Assembly (NCBI RefSeq): GCF_040706555.1
Contig: NZ_JAPDRH010000002.1
Location: 1,116,001 to 1,180,000, forward strand
Length of the DNA stretch: 64,000 nt
Direction: 5' to 3'
Origin: Lentisalinibacter salinarum
GTDB taxonomy: Bacteria; Pseudomonadota; Gammaproteobacteria; Steroidobacterales; Woeseiaceae
How positions within the stretch are numbered: position 1 is the stretch's first letter; each line of letters opens with the position of its first letter. The notes beneath the pieces were generated by a model. The model was not told where the DNA came from. It saw nothing but the letters and a program-made list of their open reading frames with translations, and did no database searches. Made by a program: the position numbers and the translations under genes. Shown one piece after another: positions 50,384-59,471 of the stretch.

Positions 50384-53290
50384 TCACGAAGGGTCGGCGG
50401 GACCTCGGGGCGCGCCGCCGGAGGCCTGCTGCCCGTCCAGTGCGGCCAGAACGTCCGCCCGTTCGGCGAACGCCTGCCGCCACGCCTCGAAGATCGCGCG
50501 CCGCGCCGGGGCGGCATCCTCGTGCAGGGCTTGCGCTTCCGCGGTCCGGCCGGCAGCGGCCAGCGCCTCGGCCAGCGCGAGCCTCAGCTCCAGGATGCCG
50601 AGGTGGTCATCGTCGAGTTGGCGGCGCTCGAACTCCAGGGCGCGCTCGAGCAGGGTGACGGCGGCGGGGGCATCACCGGCGGCGAGTTCGGTCCTGCCGA
50701 GCCAGCCGAGGGCCTCGGCAACGTACGGGTGCTCGGGCCGGCCCAGCGCATTCTTCCCGTCGACCACCGACTGCAGCCACTGGCGGGCGTCGGCGTAGTC
50801 CCCGGCGGCGAATGCCGCCCGTGCCACGGCGGTGCGCGAACGCCAGGTGCTCGGATGCTTCTCGCCCAGCGCGGCAATTCGGATCGCGAGCGCGCGTTCC
50901 ATCAGCGCCCGCCCCTCGGCGAGACGGCCACGCTTCAGCGCCACGTTGCCGCTGGCGATGAGCGTGGGCGCGACATCCGGGTTGTCGGGCTCGAGCGCGG
51001 CCTGCTGAATGGCGGCGGCGCGCTCGAGCACGGCCGCGGCGAGGTCCAGCTCGCCCATCTCCTCCAGCAGGAACGCGTAACCGGTCAGGGAGAAGGCGAG
51101 TTCCGGGTGATCCGCGCCCACCGCCTCCACCTGAAGCAGAATCTGGCGCTCGAAGATCTCGCGGGCTGCGACGAACTCGCCGAGCTGGTTGCGGGTGGTC
51201 GCCAGCGAGTAGAGCGTCAGCGGGAGGACAGGGTCCGCGCGGCCGACGCTCCGGATGCGCCGCTCGATGGACTCCTCGTAGGTCTCCGCCGCCTTGCGGT
51301 AGTCCCCCATCTCGTAGAAGACGAGGCCCGTATTGTGCAGCGTGCTCGAGATGGCGGCGTCGGTCGGCGCAGGCTGCGCTTTCTGGATGCGCAGGATCTC
51401 GCGATAGAACGTGGATGCCTGCCTGAGTTCGCCGCGCCGCCAGTGGCACAGGGCGAGCGAGTTGATGCCCGGCGCGAGTGACGGATCGTCGGCATCCAGC
51501 AGCGCGTGGCGTATGTCGTAGGAGCGCTGCGCCCAGCGGCACATGGTCTCGTTGTCGCCCTCCGCATTGGCCACGGCCGAGAGCATGCTCGCGACCTGCG
51601 CCACGGGCATCGAGACGCTGCCCTGTTCGTGCTCCCGTATCGCGAGGGAGCGCTCCAGCGATTCCCGGGCACCGTCGTAGTCACCGGTGATGCGCAGGAT
51701 CTTGCCCTGCACGTACAACGCCATCGCCACGTCCGGGTGGTCGGCCGGAAGCCCTGCTGCCAGCAGCGCGAGCGCCTCGTCGATCAGCGTACCGGCCTCC
51801 TCCGTGCGGCCGATTGACGAGTAGACGTCGGCGATGGTCGTGAGGAGGCGTCCCTGCACGCGCGGGGCGAGATCGGCATCGGCGCGGATACGCTCGGCAC
51901 CCTGCCGGACGATGTGGTCGAGGGTGACCGTGCCGTCCTGACCGCGGTAGGGGTTGCGGGCATCGAGCAGGGAGACCAGGAAATCGGCGGTCTGCTGGGC
52001 CGTCGTGCGCTCGGCGGCGAGCTGTGCCGTGTAGAAGGTCGTGAGCCCCACCACGGCCGCCAGCAGCGTGGCGGCGATGCCCACCGGCAGCCGTTGGCGG
52101 CGCAGGAACTTGCCGGCCACGTAACCGAAACTGTCCGGACGCGCCTGCACGGGCAGGTTCGCCAGGTAGCGGCGCAGGTCGTCGGCGAGCGCGGACACGG
52201 ATTCGTAACGGCGCTCCGGCTCCTTGCGCAGAGCCTTCAGCAGGATGACGTCGAGATCGCCCTTCAGCGCACGGCGCTGCCGCTCCACCCAGCGCTCGCT
52301 GCGGCCGTCCGTCCGGCGCTCGGCCTCGCGGGGCCGCTCGGAGGTCACGGCCGCACTGGGCCGCTCCGCGGGCGAGTACAGGATGGCGCGGGCGACGTCG
52401 GCGGGTCGCTCCGACGTCTCGGTGTAAGGCATCCTCCCGGTCAGCAGCCGATAGGCGAGCAGCCCGAGGCCGTAGACGTCCGCGGCAGTGGTGATCGGCT
52501 GGCCGGCGATCTGCTCGGGGCTGGCGTATAGCGGCGTCATGATGCGCTGACCAGCACAGGTGAGATCGTTGCCGGCGGCGTCCTCGTCCAGCAGCTTCGC
52601 GATGCCGAAGTCGACGAGCTTCGGCACGCCCTGCCGGTCGATGAGGATATTGCTCGGCTTGATGTCGCGGTGGATCACGAGCTTGCGATGGGCGTACTGC
52701 ACGGCATCGCAGACTTTCAGCAGCAGGCGCAGGATTCCCTCGTTGTCCAGCGCGTTGTCGCGGCAGTAGTGCTCGATGCTGACACCGTCCACGTACTCCA
52801 TGGCGATGTAGGGCACGCCGTCGTCCAGCATGCCGCCGTCGATCAGCCGCGCGATGTTGGGGTGTTCCAGCGAGGCGAGGATGCGGCGCTCCTCCACGAA
52901 CCGGGCGGTCGCGGTCGGATCCAGGCGATGGGGCGGCAGCAGCTTTATCGCCGCCGTCTGCTCGAAGTCCGCATCGACCCGGCGCGCCAGGTAGACCGAG
53001 CCCATGCCGCCGTCTGCGATCTTGCGGCGGATGCGCCACGCCCCGATCCGGCGTCCGTCCATGGAGGCGGCAAGATCGGGCTCCAGCGAGCCGGCTACCT
53101 CGCGGATGGCACTGCCGATATCCTCGGTCTGCTCACCGTCGTAGGCGAGCAGCTGCGCGACTTCCTCGTACAGCGCCGCATCGCCCGCACAGGCCTCGCG
53201 CAGCCAGGCGTCGCGCTCCGACTCGTCGCGTTCGAGAGCGGATTCGAGCAAGGCGTTGATGCGCTGCCAGCGCTCCTGGTCGTCGGTCAT
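50384..53290 (-). CDS. Serine/threonine protein kinase with TPR tail, second copy
   Basis: A 968-aa kinase. The prefix RWQRINALLESALERDESER resembles that of the first kinase. Kinase motifs are ADGGMGSVYLARR, Lys in AAIKLLP, HRDIKPSNIL, DFGIAKL and SPEQIAG. A Ser/Arg-rich insert near residues 345-385 (ERPREAERRTDGRSERW) is absent in the first copy. A membrane helix lies near 430-450, and TPR repeats make up the C-terminal half. The ATG at 53290 is chosen by alignment to the first kinase. No ECF sigma factor, a common partner of this class, is adjacent. Confidence 0.92.
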   Translation of the reverse strand: MTDDQERWQRINALLESALERDESERDAWLREACAGDAALYEEVAQLLAYDGEQTEDIGSAIREVAGSLEPDLAASMDGRRIGAWRIRRKIADGGMGSVYLARRVDADFEQTAAIKLLPPHRLDPTATARFVEERRILASLEHPNIARLIDGGMLDDGVPYIAMEYVDGVSIEHYCRDNALDNEGILRLLLKVCDAVQYAHRKLVIHRDIKPSNILIDRQGVPKLVDFGIAKLLDEDAAGNDLTCAGQRIMTPLYASPEQIAGQPITTAADVYGLGLLAYRLLTGRMPYTETSERPADVARAILYSPAERPSAAVTSERPREAERRTDGRSERWVERQRRALKGDLDVILLKALRKEPERRYESVSALADDLRRYLANLPVQARPDSFGYVAGKFLRRQRLPVGIAATLLAAVVGLTTFYTAQLAAERTTAQQTADFLVSLLDARNPYRGQDGTVTLDHIVRQGAERIRADADLAPRVQGRLLTTIADVYSSIGRTEEAGTLIDEALALLAAGLPADHPDVAMALYVQGKILRITGDYDGARESLERSLAIREHEQGSVSMPVAQVASMLSAVANAEGDNETMCRWAQRSYDIRHALLDADDPSLAPGINSLALCHWRRGELRQASTFYREILRIQKAQPAPTDAAISSTLHNTGLVFYEMGDYRKAAETYEESIERRIRSVGRADPVLPLTLYSLATTRNQLGEFVAAREIFERQILLQVEAVGADHPELAFSLTGYAFLLEEMGELDLAAAVLERAAAIQQAALEPDNPDVAPTLIASGNVALKRGRLAEGRALMERALAIRIAALGEKHPSTWRSRTAVARAAFAAGDYADARQWLQSVVDGKNALGRPEHPYVAEALGWLGRTELAAGDAPAAVTLLERALEFERRQLDDDHLGILELRLALAEALAAAGRTAEAQALHEDAAPARRAIFEAWRQAFAERADVLAALDGQQASGGAPRGPADPS

Positions 53291-53390
53291 GCGGGCCCCC
53301 GCGTCAGGATCCTGCCCCTTATAGCAGCTTCGGGGCCGGGAAACGGTCACGCCTGCCCGCAGGGCGGGTTCTATCCCCCGGCCGGCGCGA

Positions 53391-53813
53391 TCATCTGAGG
53401 CGAACGACTCGCCCGTGGAGTTCACGGATGCGCTCGGAATTCGCCTGCAGTACCGGCGTCTGGCGGCGCAGCCAGAGTGCCCGCTCGTCCATGATGGAGG
53501 CCATGGTCTGCCAGCACATCATCGGATTGATGTCCCAGTCCCAGAGAATCTCCTCGAAGCGCTCCTCCGTGTCCCGGATCCCTCGGCGCGTCCGGCTCGC
53601 TTGCAGATCGTCCGGGAGATGGCTCTGCACGATCACGTCGGCGGGCCCTGAGAATTCCACGGAGAGAGGCCGGTCCGAGCCCGCCTCGTAGCGATCCAGG
53701 CTGTCGCGCAGGTCCCGCAACCAGGCGAGGCGGCCCTCCAGCGTCGCGATAGTCTGATCGACGTCCCGCTGGGGCATGCGCCAGACGCGTAGCGCCCGCG
53801 AGTAGATCTGCAC
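53391..53813 (-). CDS. Protein of unknown function, start uncertain
   Basis: At least 140 aa, helical and rich in Arg, Asp and Trp (RLAWLRDLRDSLDRYE, EEILWDWDINPMMCW). No family is recognised. GTG at 53813 has no ribosome site. Upstream in frame, IIEIYDQWHYADL reads like protein and is preceded by GGGAGGAGG at 53855-53863, but the only codons at the right spacing are ATC. A TGA at 53865-53867 closes the frame. Either an ATC start is used or the start codon was lost. Confidence 0.55.
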   Translation of the reverse strand: MQIYSRALRVWRMPQRDVDQTIATLEGRLAWLRDLRDSLDRYEAGSDRPLSVEFSGPADVIVQSHLPDDLQASRTRRGIRDTEERFEEILWDWDINPMMCWQTMASIMDERALWLRRQTPVLQANSERIRELHGRVVRLR

Positions 53814-53874
53814 AAGATCAGCGTAGTGCCACTGGTCGTAGATCTCGATGATCGCCTCCTCCCGTCAGGCGTCG

Positions 53875-54096
53875 TCAGCGTCCGCCTCGGCGCGGCCGAC
53901 GGCATGGGAATCGTCCGAGTCGATTCCCCCGGATATCGAAGACCTCCATGCCCGGGAAACGCCGCAGCACCCGTGCGAGCGTGCCGACGGGCACGTGGCT
54001 CATGCGTCGCTCCGCGGGCACCACGAGCAGAGCCAGTCCGTTCCAGCGCCGGATCAGGTGGGGCTCGGTCGAGAAATAGCGGTTGCTGCGGCTCAC
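53875..54096 (-). CDS. Possible small basic protein
   Basis: A 73-aa frame beginning SRSNRYFSTEPHLIRRWNGL with many Arg residues. It stops just before the previous gene on the same strand, in another frame. It may be a separate gene or a broken upstream part. No family is recognised. Confidence 0.3.
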   Translation of the reverse strand: MSRSNRYFSTEPHLIRRWNGLALLVVPAERRMSHVPVGTLARVLRRFPGMEVFDIRGNRLGRFPCRRPRRGGR

Positions 54097-54257
54097 GGGA
54101 TAGTTCTACCGCGTGCGGCCGCCTATGGCGACGGAGCAACCTCTGGAAATGCTGTGGAAATCGTGGGGTTCGCGCGGACTGTGCATCGAACCCGTTTCCG
54201 GGTCACTAGTCCCGGACAAGGTGTAAACCATGTGGCCGGAATACACCTTGAGAGAAT

Positions 54258-54334
<77 letters not shown>

Positions 54335-54407
54335 CTTGTCGAAGGGGCGGCAATGATACCGGTCCGGCCTCGCACGGTCCAACACTGCGAAAAGCGGCCG
54401 CCACCGG

Positions 54408-54413
54408 TATAAT
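54408..54413 (+). promoter_or_regulatory. Probable -10 element for the cytochrome c5 gene
   Basis: A perfect TATAAT, with CTGCGA (54385-54390) at 17-bp spacing as a weak -35. It lies 74 bp before the TTG start. Confidence 0.45.
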
Positions 54414-54486
54414 GGTGGGCTGATGAGTCCCCTGTCCGAAGCCCGGCGCCGGCGCATCCCCGGCACCTCGATACTGGAGTGATCTC

Positions 54487-54993
54487 TTGAGCACGCACGA
54501 CCGTCGCTTCTTCGACATCTTCATGCTGATTCTCGGCATCCTGATCGCCGTCGCGGTCGGTATCTACCTGCTGGCCGAGTCCATCACGGACCGCACGCCC
54601 GGGGCCGAGTCGGAGGCCGTGTTCCAGGCCGAGGTGAAGCAGCGCATCGCGCCCATCGGCGAGGTGGTGATGCCGGGCGAGGAGGCCGCCGCGCGGGCCG
54701 AGGCAGAGACAATGACGACGCCGGAGCCGGTGGCCGCGACGCTGTCGGGCCCTCAGGTCTACAACCAGGCCTGCATCGCGTGTCACGGCGCCGGCGTGGC
54801 CGGCGCGCCGGTGGTAGGCGACGCCTCCGTCTGGCAGGCACGCATTGCCAAGGGCATGGAGACGCTCTACGACCATTCCCTCAACGGCTTCCAGGGCGAT
54901 GCCGGCTACATGCCGCCGAAGGGAGGCCGCACCGACCTCTCCGATGAAGAGGTGATGGCCGCGGTCGATTACATGGTGGAAGAGAGCCGCTAG
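54487..54993 (+). CDS. Membrane-anchored cytochrome c5 family protein
   Basis: A 168-aa monohaem cytochrome starting at TTG (upstream TGGAGTGA). One N-terminal helix (FFDIFMLILGILIAVAVGIYLL) anchors it to the inner membrane, facing the periplasm. A Glu/Ala-rich linker leads to the haem motif CIACHGAG, with axial Met in GYMPPKGG. It is like the short-chain cytochromes c5. The stop codon TAG shares the palindrome CTAG with the stop of the convergent comM gene. Confidence 0.9.
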   Translation: MSTHDRRFFDIFMLILGILIAVAVGIYLLAESITDRTPGAESEAVFQAEVKQRIAPIGEVVMPGEEAAARAEAETMTTPEPVAATLSGPQVYNQACIACHGAGVAGAPVVGDASVWQARIAKGMETLYDHSLNGFQGDAGYMPPKGGRTDLSDEEVMAAVDYMVEESR

Positions 54994-56525
54994 GTACGGG
55001 TCTGCCGGGTCCGCATCCCCGCGGCACCCGAAATCGTATTCCTGAAACTCACCGCCTCGGCGAGGTGATCGCTGCCGATCGCCTTGCTGCCGGACACATC
55101 CGCGATGCTGCGGGCCACCCGGATCACCCGGTGGCATGCCCGCATGGACAGCGCCATGCGGTCGGCGGCCGCCGCCAGCAGCCTGCGGCAGGCGTCGTCC
55201 AGGGGCGCATGGGCCGCGAGCTCCCGGCCGTCCAGTGCGGCGTTCAGCTTCCCCGCCCGGCCGATCTGGCGCCGGCGCGCCGCGGCGATCCGCGCGGCCA
55301 CAGCCGCCGTGGGCTCGCCGGAGGACTGGCCCGATCGCAGCACCTCCGGGGGCAGCCGGGTGACCTCCACGCCGATATCGATGCGGTCCAGGAACGGGCC
55401 GGAGACGCGGCTGCGGTACATCGCAATCTGGCCGGGCGTGCAGCGGCACTCGTGGCGGGGATCACCCCGGTAGCCGCAGGGACAGGGGTTCATGGCGGCG
55501 ACGAGCTGGAAGCGCGCGGGGAAATCGGTCTGGCGCCGGGCGCGGGATATGGTGATGTGACCCCGCTCGATCGGCTCCCGCAGCACTTCCAGCACCGGGC
55601 GCTGGAACTCGGGCAGCTCGTCCAGGAACAGGACCCCGTTATGGGCCCGGGAGATCTCGCCCGGCATCGGCGTGCTGCCGCCGCCCACCAGCGCCGGTGC
55701 CGAGGCCGTGTGGTGCGGCGCCCGGTAGGGCCGCCGGCCCCAGTGCTCCCCGTCAAAGGGCCGTCCTGCGACGGAGTCGACCGCCGCGGTCTCCAGCGCC
55801 TCCTCCTCGGTGGGCGGCGGCAGCAGGCCGGGCAGCCGGGAAGCCAGCATGCTCTTGCCGGTGCCCGGCGGGCCGATCAGCAGCAGGTGGTGACCGCCGG
55901 CCGCAGCCACCTCCAGCGCGCGGCGCGCCCGTGACTGCCCGATCACGTCCGCCAGGTCCTCGCAGGCGTTGTCCGCCAGCGGCGGCAGCCCCGTCTCCAG
56001 CGCCGGCAGCCGGGGTTTGCCGCGCAGGTGCGCGACGACTTCGGTCAGGCTCGACGCCGCGAACACGGTGGCCCCGCGGATCAGCGCCGCCTCGCGCGCG
56101 ACGGCCGCGGGTACCACGAGCGCCCTTCCCGCAGCCGTGGCGCAGACCGCGGCCGGCAGTATCCCGGGTACGGCCCGCAGCTCTCCGTTCAGACCGAGTT
56201 CGCCGTAGAACTCGCAATCGCCGAGCGCCCGGGCCGGTAGGTGCCGGCGGGCGGCGAGGATGCCCAGCGCGATCGGCAGGTCGAAGCGGCCACCCGACTT
56301 GGGCAGGTCCGCCGGGGCGAGATTGACGGTGATGCGGCTCTGGGGGAACTCGAAGTCGCTCTCCAGGATGGCGCCCCGGACCCGGTCGCGGGCTTCGCGT
56401 ACGGCCACCTCGGCCAGGCCGACGATGGAAAACCGCGGCAGGCCGCCGGACAGATGCACCTCCACGGTCACCGGGGGCGCCTCGAGGCCGTTCTGGGCCC
56501 GGCTGTGGAGCGTGGCGACTCCCAT
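54990..56525 (-). CDS. comM: YifB/ComM family AAA+ (Mg-chelatase-like) ATPase
   Basis: A 511-aa protein. The N terminus GVATLHSRAQNGLEAPPVTV and the Lon-like domain (NLAPADLPKSGGRFDLPIALG) are the family hallmark. The Walker A GPPGTGKSMLASRLPG lies near residue 217, and Walker B in VLFLDELPEF. Zinc-binding cysteines are in NPCPCGYRGDPRHECRC. In Vibrio and Haemophilus ComM is a branch-migration helicase used in natural transformation. It often neighbours ubiK, as here (56590). Confidence 0.95.
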   Translation of the reverse strand: MGVATLHSRAQNGLEAPPVTVEVHLSGGLPRFSIVGLAEVAVREARDRVRGAILESDFEFPQSRITVNLAPADLPKSGGRFDLPIALGILAARRHLPARALGDCEFYGELGLNGELRAVPGILPAAVCATAAGRALVVPAAVAREAALIRGATVFAASSLTEVVAHLRGKPRLPALETGLPPLADNACEDLADVIGQSRARRALEVAAAGGHHLLLIGPPGTGKSMLASRLPGLLPPPTEEEALETAAVDSVAGRPFDGEHWGRRPYRAPHHTASAPALVGGGSTPMPGEISRAHNGVLFLDELPEFQRPVLEVLREPIERGHITISRARRQTDFPARFQLVAAMNPCPCGYRGDPRHECRCTPGQIAMYRSRVSGPFLDRIDIGVEVTRLPPEVLRSGQSSGEPTAAVAARIAAARRRQIGRAGKLNAALDGRELAAHAPLDDACRRLLAAAADRMALSMRACHRVIRVARSIADVSGSKAIGSDHLAEAVSFRNTISGAAGMRTRQTRT

Positions 56526-56589
56526 CCGCCCTCCCTGGCAGACTTACCTTGCAGATTCGACGTCGGGTGCCGGGCGCGCCGGCGCGGAT

Positions 56590-56859
56590 TCAGTCCTGGT
56601 CGCTCTCGCTCTCGCCGTTGCCGCCCTGGGCTTCCAGCTCGGCGACCCGCTTCTCCAGTTCCTCGAGCAGTGAGCGGCTGCGGGCCAGCACGGCGGCCTG
56701 AACCTCGAACTCCTCCCGGGTCACCAGATCCATGCGGGCGAGCGCGGTGCGGAGCATCGCGCGGAAATTCTCCTCCAGGTCGCCCTGCACCGAGCGCAGA
56801 CCCTGGGGTACGGCCGCCGCAAGCCGGCTGGCGAGGCTGTCTATGGTCTCTCTTTCCAT
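56590..56859 (-). CDS. ubiK: Ubiquinone biosynthesis accessory factor UbiK (BMFP/YqiC)
   Basis: An 89-aa coiled-coil protein: TIDSLASRLAAAVPQGLRSV, DLEENFRAMLRTALARMDLV and a leucine-rich second helix (RSLLEELEKRVAELE). These are the BMFP domain features. UbiK binds UbiJ and supports aerobic ubiquinone synthesis at the membrane surface. It is upstream of comM on the same strand. Confidence 0.92.
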   Translation of the reverse strand: MERETIDSLASRLAAAVPQGLRSVQGDLEENFRAMLRTALARMDLVTREEFEVQAAVLARSRSLLEELEKRVAELEAQGGNGESESDQD

Positions 56860-56969
56860 ACGGCACTGTTTATCTCAGCCGGCGGTGAAACGCCAGGCCC
56901 GAATCGGGTCGCTCCGTCCCGAAAGGGCGCCCCTTCTGCGTCCATGATGATGCAGGGCAGCAAAAATTC

Positions 56970-56986
56970 TGCACCAGAATGGGGCG
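56970..56986 (+). promoter_or_regulatory. Possible NtrC half-site upstream of the nitrogen operon
   Basis: TGCACC (56970-56975), 5 nt, then GGGGCG. The first half equals the NtrC consensus TGCACC-N5-GGTGCA. The second half agrees at three of six. It is about 70 bp upstream of the sigma-54 promoter, a normal enhancer distance. Confidence 0.4.
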
Positions 56987-57038
56987 AATCAGTGTATCAC
57001 CAGACCGTAACCTGTTGATTTTATGAGTGGTTACAGCT

Positions 57039-57054
57039 TGGCACGGATTCTGCT
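57039..57054 (+). promoter_or_regulatory. Sigma-54 promoter for torF-glnK-amtB
   Basis: TGGCACG-GATT-CTGCT matches the sigma-54 consensus TGGCACG-N4-TTGCT with one mismatch and correct GG/GC spacing. It is about 90 bp before the torF start and fits nitrogen control of glnK-amtB. Confidence 0.75.
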
Positions 57055-57141
57055 TAGAGAAGCCCGCATTGGCACCGGCCCGGTCGGCTGCCGGGCGAAC
57101 GATCACTCGACAATTACTACAAGCATCAAGCAGAGGACAGT

Positions 57142-57762
57142 ATGAAACTCATCAACAAGACGGCTTTAGTGGCGGCCGGACTGCTCACGAGCGGTGTCGC
57201 GATGGCAGATTTCTCCGCCAACGCGGGTTGGGTCAGCGAATACCACTTCCGCGGCATCTTCCAGAAGAACTCCTCGGCCTACGGCGGCCTGGATTTCGAG
57301 CAGAACGGCTTCTACGCGGGTACCTGGGCCGCAGACGTGGGCGACGGGCTCGAGGTGGACGGCTACTTCGGCTACGGCGGCGAGTACGAGGGGTTCAGCT
57401 ACGGCGTCGGCTTCACCGGCTACTACTACACCGGCGACTTCGACGACACGTACCAGGAGATCAACCTCTCCCTCGGCTACGACTGGCTCAGCGTCGAGGC
57501 GGCATTCGGCGAGTACGAAAACTTCGACGGCCCCACCCAGGACTACACCTACTACGCTATCACCGGTGAGTACGGGGGCTTCTACGGCAAGTATGGCGGC
57601 TTCAGCCAGGACTTCGAGGGCAATTACTTCGAGTTCGGCTACGGCTGGGACTTCTCCGGCGTCGATCTCTCCGTCTCGCTGATCCTGGCCGACGACGATC
57701 TCATCGGCGAGTCCGACGAGACCATCGTCTTCGGTATCGGCAAGTCCTTCGATCTCGACTGA
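57142..57762 (+). CDS. TorF family putative porin
   Basis: A 206-aa outer-membrane protein. The signal peptide ends at GVAMADF. The mature protein is rich in Tyr, Gly, Phe and Asp, with SEYHFRGIFQKNSSAYGGLD, the family start, and a terminal strand ending IGKSFDLD. It leads the nitrogen operon, where TorF proteins are frequently encoded ahead of glnK in gammaproteobacteria. A role in passage of ammonium or nitrogen compounds across the outer membrane is plausible but unproven. Confidence 0.87.
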   Translation: MKLINKTALVAAGLLTSGVAMADFSANAGWVSEYHFRGIFQKNSSAYGGLDFEQNGFYAGTWAADVGDGLEVDGYFGYGGEYEGFSYGVGFTGYYYTGDFDDTYQEINLSLGYDWLSVEAAFGEYENFDGPTQDYTYYAITGEYGGFYGKYGGFSQDFEGNYFEFGYGWDFSGVDLSVSLILADDDLIGESDETIVFGIGKSFDLD

Positions 57763-57828
57763 CAGGCCGGGGAGCGGCCGCCCCGGCGTGCCGCTCACGG
57801 ATCATCCAAAGCAACAGGGGTACACGCA

Positions 57829-58167
57829 ATGAAGCTGATCACAGCGATCATCAAGCCCTTCAAACTAGATGACGTCCGCCAGGCGGTGGCCGACATCGGC
57901 ATACAGGGCATCACAGTAACGGAAGTGAAGGGCTTCGGCCGGCAGAGAGGCCACACCGAGCTCTATCGCGGCGCCGAGTACGTCGTCGACTTCCTGCCGA
58001 AGGCGAAGATCGAACTCGCCGTGGACGACGACATCGCCGAGCAGGTGATCGAGGCGATCACCAACACGGCCCGCACGGGCAAGATCGGCGACGGCAAGAT
58101 CTTCGTCACCACCCTCGAACAGGCGATACGCATCCGCACCGGTGAGACCGGCGCGGAGGCCGTCTGA
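57829..58167 (+). CDS. glnK: PII nitrogen regulatory protein GlnK
   Basis: A 112-aa trimeric signal protein. The T loop has GFGRQRGHTELYRGAEY with Tyr51, the uridylylation site. FLPKAKIEL and the GDGKIFV region complete the ATP site. It senses 2-oxoglutarate and ATP/ADP and blocks AmtB when nitrogen is plentiful. A 29-bp gap precedes amtB. Confidence 0.97.
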   Translation: MKLITAIIKPFKLDDVRQAVADIGIQGITVTEVKGFGRQRGHTELYRGAEYVVDFLPKAKIELAVDDDIAEQVIEAITNTARTGKIGDGKIFVTTLEQAIRIRTGETGAEAV

Positions 58168-58196
58168 CCGTATAACGATAAAGGGAGGCTCCCCCA

Positions 58197-59471
58197 GTGG
58201 AAGAACTCACACAGTTAAGCGGGCAGGTGACCGAACTCGCCTATGCCCTGGATACTTTCTACTTCCTGGTGATGGGCGCGCTGGTCATGTGGATGGCCGC
58301 CGGCTTCACCATGCTCGAATCGGGACTCGTCCGTGCCAAGAACACGGCAGAGATCCTGACCAAGAACGTCGGCCTGTATTCGATCGCCTGCATCATGTAC
58401 ATGGTGGTCGGCTACAACATCATGTACCCCGGCGATGCGGTATCCAGCTGGTTTCCGGGGATCTCCTTCTTCCTCGGCGCCGACAACACCGCGGAAGACG
58501 TGATCGCCAGCGGCGGAGACATCTACTACTCCGGCCTGTCCGACTTCTTCTTCCAGGTCGTGTTCGTGGCCACCGCCATGTCCATCGTCTCCGGCGCGGT
58601 CGCCGAGCGCATGAAGCTCTGGTCGTTCTTCGCCTTCGCGGTGGTACTGACCGGCTTCATCTATCCCCTCCAGGGCTACTGGAAGTGGGGCGGCGGCTTC
58701 CTGGATCAGGCCAACTTCCAGGACTTCGCGGGCTCGGGCGTGGTGCACATGACCGGCGCCGCCGCTGCGCTCGCCGGGGTCATCCTGCTCGGCGCGCGCA
58801 AGGGCAAGTACGGGTCGAAGGGCGAGATCAACGCCATCCCGGGCTGTAACCTGCCGCTGGCCACCCTGGGCACGCTGATCCTGTGGCTCGGCTGGTTCGG
58901 CTTCAACGGTGGTTCCGAACTGATGGTGTCGAATGTCGGTGAAGCCAACGCGGTTTCCATGATCTTCGTGAACACCAACATGGCCGCCGCGGGCGGCCTG
59001 GTGGGCGCGCTGATCCTGTCGCGGCTCTGGTTCGGCAAGGCGGATCTGACCATGGCCCTGAACGGTGCCCTGGCCGGACTCGTGGCCATCACGGCCGAAC
59101 CGCTGACGCCGACGCCGGGCGTGGCCACCATCATCGGCCTCGTCGGCGGTCTGCTGGTCGTGGGTTCCATCGTGTTCCTCGACAAGCTGCGCATCGACGA
59201 CCCGGTGGGCGCCATCTCGGTCCACGGCGTGGTCGGGATGTGGGGCCTGCTGGCGGTGCCGCTGACCAACGACGGCGCCACCTTCGGCGCCCAGCTGCTC
59301 GGCCTGGTGACCATCTTCGCCTGGGTATTCATCGCCAGCTTCATCGTCTGGTTCATCCTGAAGGCCACCGTCGGCATCCGGGTGAGCGAGGAGCAGGAGT
59401 ACGAAGGCGTGGATCTCAGCGAGTGCGGCCTCGAGGCCTATCCCGAGTTCGTCAAGGGAGGCGGCGAATAG
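58197..59471 (+). CDS. amtB: Ammonium transporter AmtB
   Basis: A 424-aa protein with 11 helices. The twin pore histidines are in GSGVVHMTGAAAAL and SVHGVVGMWGLLAVPL. DFAGSGVVH contains the ammonium-recruiting Asp. The GTG start follows GGGAGG. Its C-terminal cytosolic tail (LSECGLEAYPEF) contacts GlnK. A strong terminator follows 110 bp downstream. Confidence 0.97.
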   Translation: MEELTQLSGQVTELAYALDTFYFLVMGALVMWMAAGFTMLESGLVRAKNTAEILTKNVGLYSIACIMYMVVGYNIMYPGDAVSSWFPGISFFLGADNTAEDVIASGGDIYYSGLSDFFFQVVFVATAMSIVSGAVAERMKLWSFFAFAVVLTGFIYPLQGYWKWGGGFLDQANFQDFAGSGVVHMTGAAAALAGVILLGARKGKYGSKGEINAIPGCNLPLATLGTLILWLGWFGFNGGSELMVSNVGEANAVSMIFVNTNMAAAGGLVGALILSRLWFGKADLTMALNGALAGLVAITAEPLTPTPGVATIIGLVGGLLVVGSIVFLDKLRIDDPVGAISVHGVVGMWGLLAVPLTNDGATFGAQLLGLVTIFAWVFIASFIVWFILKATVGIRVSEEQEYEGVDLSECGLEAYPEFVKGGGE

